Positions 1 through 6,727 of a stretch of 19,279 bases of DNA are shown piece by piece. Origin of the DNA: an uncultured Collinsella sp. (GTDB lineage Bacteria > Actinomycetota > Coriobacteriia > Coriobacteriales > Coriobacteriaceae); NCBI GenBank assembly GCA_902478995.1, contig CABSNF010000040.1, positions 1-19,279 on the forward strand, read 5' to 3'. The stretch's first letter is position 1. Every line of letters begins with the position of its first letter. A program made the translations under genes and the position numbers. The notes under the pieces are model-generated. The model was given only the letters and a program-made list of their open reading frames with translations, did not search any database and was not told the DNA's origin.

Positions 1-222
1 AGCCCCTACAAGTTCCCGCGCGCCTGCTGCGACGCCCTGGGCCTCGACGTTCCCGAGGATGATTTTGAGGCTATGCGTGTACTCGAGCAGGCCACCAACA
101 CGGTCGCCCCGGTCCAACTCGCCGAGCTTGAGTCCAAGCCTGTCCGCTTCGAAGACGTCTGCGACGTAGCCGACATGGCCAACTACGTCGAGTCTGCAGC
201 AAAAAAGATGACTACCAACTAA
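1..222 (+). CDS. thrC: Threonine synthase, C-terminal fragment
   Basis: This is the last 73 codons of a gene that begins outside the window, open from base 1 and ending in TAA. The fragment starts SPYKFPRAC and ends with PVRFEDVCDVADMANYVES and a short basic tail. This matches the C-terminal end of PLP-dependent threonine synthase as found in clostridia and actinobacteria (SPYKF, then APVR, then CDVxEMxxxVE). The enzyme converts O-phosphohomoserine to threonine. The next gene is homoserine kinase, which makes that substrate, so the context supports the call. The PLP lysine and catalytic core lie outside the window and cannot be checked. An apparent terminator follows immediately, so thrB probably has its own promoter or depends on readthrough. 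Confidence 0.85.
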   Translation, partial: SPYKFPRACCDALGLDVPEDDFEAMRVLEQATNTVAPVQLAELESKPVRFEDVCDVADMANYVESAAKKMTTN

Positions 223-231
223 AACCCCTTA

Positions 232-270
232 TAAGGCGCCGGCGAAAGCCAGCGCACCTTCTTTTTATTT
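232..270 (+). terminator. Intrinsic terminator after thrC
   Basis: A GC-rich hairpin GCGCCGGC-GAAA-GCCAGCGC (one mismatch, AAG/CTT outer pairs with a small bulge) is followed directly by CTTTTTATTT. It starts 9 bp after the thrC stop. The GNRA-like tetraloop and T-run fit a Rho-independent terminator. Confidence 0.7.
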
Positions 271-298
271 AGCTTTCGGGATAATGACGAGCATGCGA

Positions 299-410
299 GC
301 GGGTCTGGCCGTTTAGTTCGTCGCGAGTTCCGCACGAGCCGGAAAGCACTTAATGTGCTTTCCGAGCGAGCCAGGACTGCCCGAGCAGCGAACTAAACGG
401 CCAGACCCGC
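299..410. repeat. Nested palindrome A, thrB leader
   Basis: Outer arms at 299-320 and 389-410 are perfect 22-bp inverted repeats (left arm begins GCGGGTCTGGCC). Inside them is a perfect 9-bp hairpin, GGAAAGCAC/GTGCTTTCC, at 341-349 and 355-363. The unpaired linkers are 20 nt (321-340) and 25 nt (364-388). Read on the minus strand they contain GTCCTGGCTCG and GTGCGGAACT, which resemble the linkers of palindromes B and C in this window. The right arm ends two bases before the thrB ribosome-binding site. A GATAAT at 280-285 could be a -10 box just upstream, but no good -35 is seen, so whether the palindrome is transcribed with thrB is unproven. Confidence 0.8.
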
Positions 411-412
411 CC

Positions 413-418
413 AGGAGG
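413..418 (+). promoter_or_regulatory. thrB ribosome-binding site
   Basis: AGGAGG sits 6 bp before the ATG at 425 and decides that start over the ATG at 353. It lies only 2 bp beyond the right arm of palindrome A, so folding of that palindrome in the mRNA would place a long stem next to the ribosome site. Confidence 0.85.
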
Positions 419-424
419 ACCCAC

Positions 425-1306
425 ATGATCAAAATCACCGTCCCAGCAACCAGCGCCAACCTAGGCATCGGCTACGACACCCTCGGCATGGCCGTCAGCC
501 TCTACTCGCACTTCACCTTCGAGCGCGCCGACAAGCTCACCATCACGGGCTGCCCCAAGGAGTTCCAAAACGAGAATAACCTGGTCTATGTGAGCTTTGT
601 CGATGCGCTGGCCGCATGGGGCGAGCCGGCCTTCCCCGTTGCCATCGACATCCAGACCGACGTGCCCGTCGCCCGCGGCCTGGGCTCCAGCTCCACCTGC
701 GTCGTCGCCGGCATCATGGCAGCCGCCGCACTGACGGGCCACACCGTCGACCGTGCCGAGCTTGTTCGCATTGCCACCGAAGTCGAGGGGCATCCTGATA
801 ACGTCGCTCCCGCCATCCTTGGCGGCGCCGTCTGCTCCTTTACGCCGACCGATTCGCTCCCCCAATGTCTGCGCTACGAGGTGAGCGATCGCTTGCGTTT
901 TATTACCGTGATTCCGCCCTACGAGGTACATACGAGCGAGGCGCGCAAGGTCGTGCCGCAGGAGATTCCACTCTCCACCGCCGTATGGCAAATGGGCCGC
1001 ATCGCCGGCATGACGCGCGGCCTGGAGACCGGCGACCTTGACCTGATTGCCGCCGCTAATGACGACCGCATTCAGGAGCCCTATCGTCGCCGCCTGATTC
1101 CCGACTACAACGCCGTGCGCGACACCTGCCTTAACGGCGGCGCTAAAACCATCTGGATTAGCGGCTCGGGCTCGACCCTCATGGCTGTGACCGACGACAC
1201 CATCGTGGCAAAGTTCCTGCAGGTCAAGCTGCGCGAGCAGTTCCCCAAGTGCGACACGCATATCCTCACGTGCGACACGGAAGGCGCTCAAATCGAGTAC
1301 CTGTAG
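425..1306 (+). CDS. thrB: Homoserine kinase
   Basis: A 293-residue GHMP-family kinase that phosphorylates L-homoserine with ATP in the cytoplasm, the step before threonine synthase. It shows the N-terminal strand TVPATSANLGIGYDTLG, the ATP-binding loop PVARGLGSSST at residues 81-91, the following EVEGHPDNVAPAILGGAV segment, and the C-terminal ISGSGST loop. Length is normal for ThrB. The start is the ATG at 425, preceded by AGGAGG at 413-418 with 6 bp spacing. An in-frame ATG at 353 is rejected because its 24 extra codons run through palindrome A and do not resemble the family. The stop codon lies inside the outermost arm of palindrome B. The thrC-thrB pairing fits a threonine pathway block; other kinases of the GHMP family are less likely. 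Confidence 0.95.
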   Translation: MIKITVPATSANLGIGYDTLGMAVSLYSHFTFERADKLTITGCPKEFQNENNLVYVSFVDALAAWGEPAFPVAIDIQTDVPVARGLGSSSTCVVAGIMAAAALTGHTVDRAELVRIATEVEGHPDNVAPAILGGAVCSFTPTDSLPQCLRYEVSDRLRFITVIPPYEVHTSEARKVVPQEIPLSTAVWQMGRIAGMTRGLETGDLDLIAAANDDRIQEPYRRRLIPDYNAVRDTCLNGGAKTIWISGSGSTLMAVTDDTIVAKFLQVKLREQFPKCDTHILTCDTEGAQIEYL

Positions 1307-1486
1307 ACATCCTCCTCATATACCTGTCCGGGACGGTCGGGATGTTCCCTCAAAATCGTCCTCGCGCATGAAGGCCCCTTGTCCTGCTCCTACGGAGCGA
1401 CGGACAAGGGGCCTTCGCGCTGCGGAATGATTTTGAGGGAACATCCCGACCGTCCCTGCGCCTACCTTGCTGAGGATGTCTACAGG
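1300..1486. repeat. Nested palindrome B, thrB/engB junction
   Basis: Four nested perfect inverted repeats share one centre. The outermost arms at 1300-1314 and 1472-1486 are 15 bp and contain the thrB stop codon on the left. The next arms at 1330-1357 and 1429-1456 are 28 bp. The inner arms at 1370-1384 and 1402-1416 are 15 bp. The tip is GCTCC-TAC-GGAGC at 1386-1398. The linkers between the 28-bp and 15-bp stems are GTCCTCGCGCAT (1358-1369) and GCGCTGCGGAAT (1417-1428), nearly the same as in palindrome C. It lies between convergent genes and may also end transcription from both sides, but no T-run follows the stems, so it is not a standard terminator. Confidence 0.9.
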
Positions 1487-1562
1487 GACCCACGCTTTGA
1501 AGGGGCGCCAGGCTGATAGTTGATTTTTATTGGCAGGGGCTCTTGCTGGTAAGGGGCACTTA

Positions 1563-2153
1563 CTAGAGGCAAGCCTCGGCAATGCGGCGCTTGAGTTCAT
1601 CGATGCCGGTGCCGGTCTGGGAGCTCGTGATGATTACATTCTCGGCCGGGACGTTGAGCTGCTTTTTGATGGCTGCTGCCTGGCGGGCCTGTTGGGTGCG
1701 GCTGAGCTTGTCGGCTTTGGTGAGGCAGACGATAAAGTTGAACTCGTTGCCCTGTAGGTAGTCGATCATGTCGTGGTCGAGCTTGCTGGGGTCGTGACGA
1801 ATGTCCACCAGCGACACAACCAGGTTAAAGCTGCGCTCGGAGTCGAAGAAGTCGCCGATCAGCTCGGCCCAGCGGTCGCGCTCGGCCTTGGAGCGACGCG
1901 CGAAGCCGTAGCCCGGCAGGTCCACAAAGTGCACGTCGTCGGCCTCGAAGAAATTGATATTGCTCGTCTTGCCCGGCGTACTCGAAACCTTGACCAGGTT
2001 CTTGCGACCAAAGAGCTTGTTCATAATCGACGACTTGCCCACGTTGGAGCGGCCAACAAAGCTCACCTCGGGACAGGTGGACTCGGGGATCTGCGAAACC
2101 TTGCCGTAGCTGGCGACGAACTTGGCAAGCTGGTAGTTAATTGAATCGGCCAT
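1563..2153 (-). CDS. engB: EngB/YsxC-type ribosome-assembly GTPase
   Basis: A 196-residue P-loop GTPase of the EngB (YihA/YsxC) family, which is known to assist large ribosomal subunit assembly. Visible motifs are G1 GRSNVGKSS at residues 34-42, a G2-region threonine in SSTPGKT around 57-63, G3 DLPGYG at 78-83, G4 TKAD at 145-148, and a G5-like ITSSQ near 175-179. The length is standard for the family. The start is the ATG at 2153 with AAGGAG five bases upstream. An in-frame GTG at 2159 would put the ribosome site too close. It lies 39 bp downstream of mtnN on the same strand, so the two are probably co-transcribed. It converges on thrB across palindrome B. Confidence 0.95.
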   Translation of the reverse strand: MADSINYQLAKFVASYGKVSQIPESTCPEVSFVGRSNVGKSSIMNKLFGRKNLVKVSSTPGKTSNINFFEADDVHFVDLPGYGFARRSKAERDRWAELIGDFFDSERSFNLVVSLVDIRHDPSKLDHDMIDYLQGNEFNFIVCLTKADKLSRTQQARQAAAIKKQLNVPAENVIITSSQTGTGIDELKRRIAEACL

Positions 2154-2192
2154 GGACACTCCTTGGTCGTAGGTTCTTACAAAACGGGCGTG

Positions 2193-2933
2193 CTATTGCG
2201 CGGCGGCGATACGACGAACGATGTCAAGCGTGATACCGCTCGCGGTGCGAGCGTACTCGTCCAGATCGAACTCGCGCTCGCAAAACGCGTCATATGCCTC
2301 GTCGCAATTATCGCTGATAGCGCGCAGCACCAGGCAATCGACACCATTCTTGGCCGCGATGTGCGCAATTGCCGCGCCCTCCATCTCGACGCAATCGGCA
2401 TGCGTGGCCTCAATCGCAGCGTTACGCATGGCGTCACCCGTAACAAAGCGGTCACCCGTGGCGATAGTGCCACACAGGAACTGCTTGGGGTCCTTCTCCG
2501 CAGAATTCTCATCCGCCGAGGTATCCACAAATCCATGCTCGGCAAGCACGGCGGCGGCAACATCAGCCAACGCCGGTGTCGAGACAAACTCCTCGAGCCC
2601 CGGCGCGGACTCGGCGATGAGTGCCGTATCGGTATCCAGATAGCGCAGGCACTTGCCTATAACCACGTCGTTAATATGGAGTTTAGGGTTTAGGCCGCCC
2701 GCAATGCCCGAAAACACAACGGCCTGCGGGGCGTATTTGCTGATGAGATGCTGCGTTGCGGCAGCGGCGTTCACGGTCCCCATGCCTGCCGTCGTGGCGA
2801 CTACTGTCAGACCCGAAAGCCCACCGTTCACAACGGTCAAGCCCGCCTCCTGCGACTCATGCGTGCCACTCAGCTCTTCCTTAATCTGCGCAACCTCTTT
2901 TTCGAGTGCGCCTATGATCGCGATGGTTGCCAT
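2193..2933 (-). CDS. mtnN: 5'-methylthioadenosine/S-adenosylhomocysteine nucleosidase
   Basis: A 246-residue cytoplasmic nucleosidase that cleaves the adenine from methylthioadenosine, S-adenosylhomocysteine and, in this family, 5'-deoxyadenosine. It opens with IGALEKEV, which carries the conserved N-terminal glutamate. It has SGIAGGLNPKL near residues 75-85, the substrate-binding VEMEG at 182-186, and RAISD at 204-208 with the catalytic aspartate D208. The start is the ATG at 2933 with a GGGGGA element just upstream; an in-frame TTG at 2945 is less likely. It sits between pflA and engB. The neighbour is a radical-SAM enzyme and such enzymes release 5'-deoxyadenosine, so a role in clearing that product is a plausible inference, though the gene is common and this is not specific proof. 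Confidence 0.93.
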   Translation of the reverse strand: MATIAIIGALEKEVAQIKEELSGTHESQEAGLTVVNGGLSGLTVVATTAGMGTVNAAAATQHLISKYAPQAVVFSGIAGGLNPKLHINDVVIGKCLRYLDTDTALIAESAPGLEEFVSTPALADVAAAVLAEHGFVDTSADENSAEKDPKQFLCGTIATGDRFVTGDAMRNAAIEATHADCVEMEGAAIAHIAAKNGVDCLVLRAISDNCDEAYDAFCEREFDLDEYARTASGITLDIVRRIAAAQ

Positions 2934-3059
2934 GCCATCCCCCAAATCCGTGCAAATTGCTTATCCACGGTATGGTACCAGCATTTTGGCTCAACCGTGT
3001 CAGCACCAAGCCGTTAGGCCAGTACAGCTCGGGTATCATAAAGGGGCAAAAATGGCTTG

Positions 3060-3878
3060 TTAGCCGATGGCCGACCTGAGCTCCGCACGGCGCTTTTTCA
3101 TACCGGCCATAACGGCATTGCGCAGCTCGGGCATGCGCGCGGTATCCATCTGAGGTACGCCCTCAAGCTTATAGGGAATGCCCAGTTGCTCGTACTTGAC
3201 GACACCCATCGTGTGATACGGCAGCATTTCCAGGCCCACCACGTTGTGCCATGGAGCGATGAGGCGACCGAGCTTCTCGCACTCCTCCACCGTGTCGGTA
3301 ATGCCCGGCACCACCACGTGGCGGATAACGACCTTGATCTTGCGACGTGCAAGTTCATCGCCGAACGCCAAGATGCGTGCGGGATCGCAACCGGTCAGCT
3401 TTTTATGCTCGACCGGGTCGGCATGCTTAATATCGAGCAGTACCATGTCGGTCTCGTTGAGCACGGCATCGAACTTCTCGGGGTGGTTGGGGTCAAATGC
3501 ATAGCCACAGCTATCTAGGCAGGTATGTACACGGCCATCGGGGTTGTTATGCATAGCACGAAACAGATCGGCCAAAAACTCGGGCTGCAGGAGCGGCTCG
3601 CCGCCGGACACCGTAATGCCACCGCTGCGATAGAACTCGTGGTTACTCTGGAACTCATCCATCAGGTGTTCGACGGTCACCATGGTGCCGCCGTTGACCG
3701 ACCAGGTATCGGGATTGTGGCAATACGCGCAGCGCATGGGACAGCCCTGAACAAACACCACAAAGCGGATGCCGGGTCCGTCGACCGTTCCCATCGTCTC
3801 GATCGAATGCACGCGGCCAAGGGCAAACGCAGAGTCCTCGGGACGAGCGTCCACACCCTCAAGCGTCATTTCTGCCAT
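3060..3878 (-). CDS. pflA: Pyruvate formate-lyase activating enzyme
   Basis: A 272-residue radical-SAM enzyme that places the glycyl radical on pyruvate formate-lyase under anaerobic conditions. The iron-sulfur motif CPMRCAYC gives cysteines 46, 50 and 53 in the CxxxCxxC spacing. It is preceded by GTVDGPGIRFVVFVQGC and followed by HNPDTW, all typical of PFL activases. The SAM-contact motif SGGEP is at residues 91-95. The start is the ATG at 3878 with a modest AAGG upstream; a TTG at 3908 would give a longer but unsupported N-terminus. It lies about 7 kb from the split pyruvate formate-lyase, not beside it as in many genomes. In this organism its substrate glycine would sit on a separate 83-residue polypeptide. 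Confidence 0.95.
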   Translation of the reverse strand: MAEMTLEGVDARPEDSAFALGRVHSIETMGTVDGPGIRFVVFVQGCPMRCAYCHNPDTWSVNGGTMVTVEHLMDEFQSNHEFYRSGGITVSGGEPLLQPEFLADLFRAMHNNPDGRVHTCLDSCGYAFDPNHPEKFDAVLNETDMVLLDIKHADPVEHKKLTGCDPARILAFGDELARRKIKVVIRHVVVPGITDTVEECEKLGRLIAPWHNVVGLEMLPYHTMGVVKYEQLGIPYKLEGVPQMDTARMPELRNAVMAGMKKRRAELRSAIG

Positions 3879-3988
3879 TCGCGCTACCTTGCCTCTCCTT
3901 GGATGCAACCAATTAAAATGCCAGAGTCATTCTAGCCCATGCGTTTGCGTTTAAACGTCTCGGACTAGAACGGCACGTTTTAATCTAT

Positions 3989-4010
3989 CCCCCATCACCA
4001 TGGCTGGGGG
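3989..4010 (-). terminator. Weak hairpin after degV-family gene
   Basis: On the minus strand CCCCCA and TGGGGG pair around a 10-nt loop, followed by ATAGATTAAAAC, 42 bp after the stop of the DegV-family gene. The stem is short and the T-content after it low, so this is only a possible terminator. Confidence 0.3.
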
Positions 4011-4052
4011 CTACGTCGAGATGTCAGGCTGAAGAACGCTCGCCTGCGGCCT

Positions 4053-4907
4053 TTACGCCTTAAGCGTGAGCACCGCACCGAAGGCGGTCGGGCCGCAATG
4101 GCTCGAGATGACGCCGCCGACCTGAGTCCAGGTAACGTCCTTAAAGCCCAGATCATGCGCATAGACCTCCATGTCATCGCGCAGCTCCTGGGAAAGGCCC
4201 ACCGAATACGCCAGGCCAATGTGCGAGTAGTCAATCTCGCCCTTCGCAACCATGTGGTCAATAAAGGCGCGGGCGCACTTGAGCATAGAGCCGCGGAACT
4301 TCTTGGTCGCCACGAACTTGCCGCCCGTCACCTCAATGCAGGGCTTAATCTTGAGCAGATGGGCGCCAAGGAATGCGACGTTGGACAAGCGACCGCCCGC
4401 CTTAAGAAAGGCAAGATCGGTAGGAACAAAGCCCAGCAGCACGCGGTCCATGACGGAATTCGTAAATGCAAAGATCTCGTCGACGGTGGCATCGGGGTGA
4501 GCCTCGATGTATTTGGCGGTCTCGACGACAACGAGCGACTGGCCTACCGAGACAAAGCGCGTGTCCATAGAGAACACGTAGTCGCGACCCTTGGCGGCGA
4601 TCTTCGATGATTGATGCGAGCAGGTCGTGGCCTCGGAATACGCGAGATGCAGAATAGTCGCATCGGGCTGCTCAGCGTGAATGCGGTCGTACACGTGAGC
4701 AAAATCCGCAGGCGCGCAGCCGCTGGTCTTGGGCATCACGCCAAACTCGTTGCAGCGCGAATAAATCTCGAGCGGATCGATCGAGCCGTCCTCGACGGTC
4801 TCGTCACCAATCGTGACATGCATGGGCACGCGCACGACGCCGTAGCGCTCGCAGAGCTCCGGCGTCACATCCGACCCAGACTCAACCACGATTACGTACT
4901 TGCCCAT
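4053..4907 (-). CDS. DegV family fatty-acid-binding protein
   Basis: A 284-residue DegV-family protein. Known members bind a fatty acid in a cleft between two domains, and some (FakB) present it to the kinase FakA. The N-terminus YVIVVESGSDVTPELCERYGV is typical, followed by VPMHVTIGDE, the KTSGCAPADF segment (the family's TSxPS-like ligand motif, here with Ala before Pro) and the C-terminal VGGVISSHCGPTAFG, which matches the family's VIGxHxGPGA region. The start is taken as the ATG at 4907, which gives the normal length; its ribosome site is weak, and an in-frame ATG at 4931 is an alternative. No fakA-like kinase lies in the window. It appears to be a single-gene unit. Confidence 0.88.
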   Translation of the reverse strand: MGKYVIVVESGSDVTPELCERYGVVRVPMHVTIGDETVEDGSIDPLEIYSRCNEFGVMPKTSGCAPADFAHVYDRIHAEQPDATILHLAYSEATTCSHQSSKIAAKGRDYVFSMDTRFVSVGQSLVVVETAKYIEAHPDATVDEIFAFTNSVMDRVLLGFVPTDLAFLKAGGRLSNVAFLGAHLLKIKPCIEVTGGKFVATKKFRGSMLKCARAFIDHMVAKGEIDYSHIGLAYSVGLSQELRDDMEVYAHDLGFKDVTWTQVGGVISSHCGPTAFGAVLTLKA

Positions 4908-5183
4908 TATTATCACGACCCATCTCGACATTGGCTTTTCAATACATGGCACGCGCCGCCGCACTGTTGCACAACGGCGTCCAAGCGCCAAAGAGACGCC
5001 GCCCCTTGCACACAACAAAGGACAGCGTCTCCCTGGAAAACTCCGTGCTTATCTAGGATTCCAAACGGTTTATTAAGGAGGGTTACTTATTCCGCAAACG
5101 GTCGCTATATGCGGTAAGCGGTAGTTGGCCGCGACAACTGCGACACATTCCGTCCAGCAAATCCAATCGTGCTCCACGCACGG

Positions 5184-6626
5184 TTAATGCACGAGGCGGT
5201 AGAAATTCATCGATGCCGCACCCTCGGCGTGCAGCTCCATCGCCGGAACCGCCGGCGAATAGGTACGGCTCGTAAGTGCCGCCTCGCCGCCATTTGCAAA
5301 AATCTCGACCATCGTAGTGTCCGAAAGCACGCGCAGGTCGCGAAGCTCGCTGAGCTCGATCGACCTCTGGTCGCGCCCATAGCCTTCGTCACCCATGTCG
5401 AGGGTAAGCATCCCGTCTGCATAGCGCACAAAGACACCCTTGCGGATTTCGAGCTCGATCACCTGGGCGCCCTCACAGGAAACCACAAGATCAAACAGGC
5501 GGCCCGGCTCCTCAACGGTTTCACCGCCTGTCGCGCAAACGCAGTCGCCGCGCATCCTCTCAATCTCGTGCACCGGCTGCTGACAGAGCTTACCATCGCG
5601 CATGCTCAGTTTTCTCGGCACCGTCAACGCGCACTGCCACCCGCGTGCCACCGTCGGGCTTTTTGCCGTCGCATCGGGGCAACCCGACCACCCGATCATC
5701 AAACGCCGACCCGCAGCATCCTCAAAAGACTGCGGTGCGTAGAAATCAAAGCCGGCATCGACCATCGGGGGCATGCCCTGCCCGGCGATCTTAAAACTCG
5801 GCGCCTCCCAATCGGCCTCGATGGGAAACCACACGCACTGGTGCGGATTGCGGTAACGCCATCCATCGGCGGACACACCCTGCGGACAGCAAACGAGAAT
5901 AAGCTCACCATCGAGCTCAAACAGATCGGGGCACTCCCACATAAAGCCAAACTTCTCGCCCAACTCAATGCGCGTCGCATAGCTCCAGTCCTCTAGATTG
6001 CTCGAGGTATAGACAAGCACGCAGCCGCGGTCGTCTTTCGTACGAGCGCCCAGAACCATGTAGTAGATACCATCGTGTTCAAGGATTTTGGGATCACGCA
6101 CGTGCGTACCGATATCGTCGGGGTAATCGACCGGCCCAACAGCTATGCGCTTCTCGCCCAATTCGTCGGGGTTCTCGGCAACCACATGAATCTGGTTTTG
6201 CTCACGGCCCGTCAACACGTAGTCGTAATCATCGCGGTCAAAATGCTTGACGTTGCCGGTATAGAAGTAGTGAATCTTGCCGTCGTGTACAAAGGCAGAA
6301 CCAGAATACGCTCCGCTCGAATCCAAATCGGAATCGGGGAACAGCACAGGGCCGCGATTCTCGTACGTCACAAAATCCTTTGTTGTCAGATGATTCCAAA
6401 GCACTGGACCGCCATGCGCAGCATCGAATGGATCGTATTGGTGATAGATGTGATACGTATCACCGATCTGCACCAAACCGTTGGGGTCGTTGAGCCAGCC
6501 AAGCTCAGGCTCCACATGGAACAGGAGCCTATCGGGGTCGGACGCGATGCGACCCGCCGTCTCATCCTGTCCGGCACGCCACTGCTCATAGTCCGCGCGT
6601 GTCACCTTATTTTTTTGATTAAACAT
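5184..6626 (-). CDS. scrB: GH32 sucrose-6-phosphate hydrolase
   Basis: A 480-residue cytoplasmic GH32 enzyme, expected to split sucrose-6-phosphate into glucose-6-phosphate and fructose. All three GH32 carboxylates are visible: the nucleophile D47 in WLNDPNG (44-50), the transition-state stabiliser D178 in VRDPK, and the acid/base E231 in ECPDLF. There is no signal peptide. The N-terminal five-bladed propeller is followed by a C-terminal beta-sandwich, which contains VEIFANGGE. Length is normal for ScrB. It is the last gene of the minus-strand sucrose unit, 101 bp after the PTS gene. The gap carries a 19-bp hairpin, and the ribosome site before the ATG at 6626 is poor (GAGAAAG at long spacing), which may lower its expression relative to the transporter. 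Confidence 0.93.
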   Translation of the reverse strand: MFNQKNKVTRADYEQWRAGQDETAGRIASDPDRLLFHVEPELGWLNDPNGLVQIGDTYHIYHQYDPFDAAHGGPVLWNHLTTKDFVTYENRGPVLFPDSDLDSSGAYSGSAFVHDGKIHYFYTGNVKHFDRDDYDYVLTGREQNQIHVVAENPDELGEKRIAVGPVDYPDDIGTHVRDPKILEHDGIYYMVLGARTKDDRGCVLVYTSSNLEDWSYATRIELGEKFGFMWECPDLFELDGELILVCCPQGVSADGWRYRNPHQCVWFPIEADWEAPSFKIAGQGMPPMVDAGFDFYAPQSFEDAAGRRLMIGWSGCPDATAKSPTVARGWQCALTVPRKLSMRDGKLCQQPVHEIERMRGDCVCATGGETVEEPGRLFDLVVSCEGAQVIELEIRKGVFVRYADGMLTLDMGDEGYGRDQRSIELSELRDLRVLSDTTMVEIFANGGEAALTSRTYSPAVPAMELHAEGAASMNFYRLVH

Positions 6627-6648
6627 CGCCGTTGACTTTCTCGTCTAT

Positions 6649-6690
6649 GGGGAAGGACGCTCGACTCACACGAGTCGAACGCCCTTCCCC
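6649..6690 (-). promoter_or_regulatory. Intercistronic hairpin between PTS gene and scrB
   Basis: On the minus strand, GGGGAAGGGCGTTCGACTC pairs with GAGTCGAGCGTCCTTCCCC around a GTGT loop, a 19-bp stem. Two of the pairs are G-U wobbles in the minus-strand RNA but A-C mismatches in a plus-strand RNA, so the stem is complete only in the transcribed sense. It ends 22 bp before the scrB start and has no T-run. An RNA processing, stabilising or attenuating role is likely. Confidence 0.65.
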
Positions 6691-6727
6691 AAATGGACTT
6701 ATCCTCAGATTACGCTGAACGGCTCAA

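Noticed and set aside
299..410. CRISPR-like repeat
   Set aside because: The repeats are inverted and nested, with no regular spacers and no cas genes in the window.
461..1291. 276-codon minus-strand frame inside thrB
   Set aside because: It is antisense to a well-supported gene, with no family features.
1316..1600. Short minus-strand frame through palindrome B
   Set aside because: It is mostly palindrome sequence, overlaps the end of engB and lacks a ribosome site.
5082..5095. AAGGAGGG on the plus strand as the ribosome site of a hidden gene
   Set aside because: The following frame has no normal start codon and closes after about ten codons.
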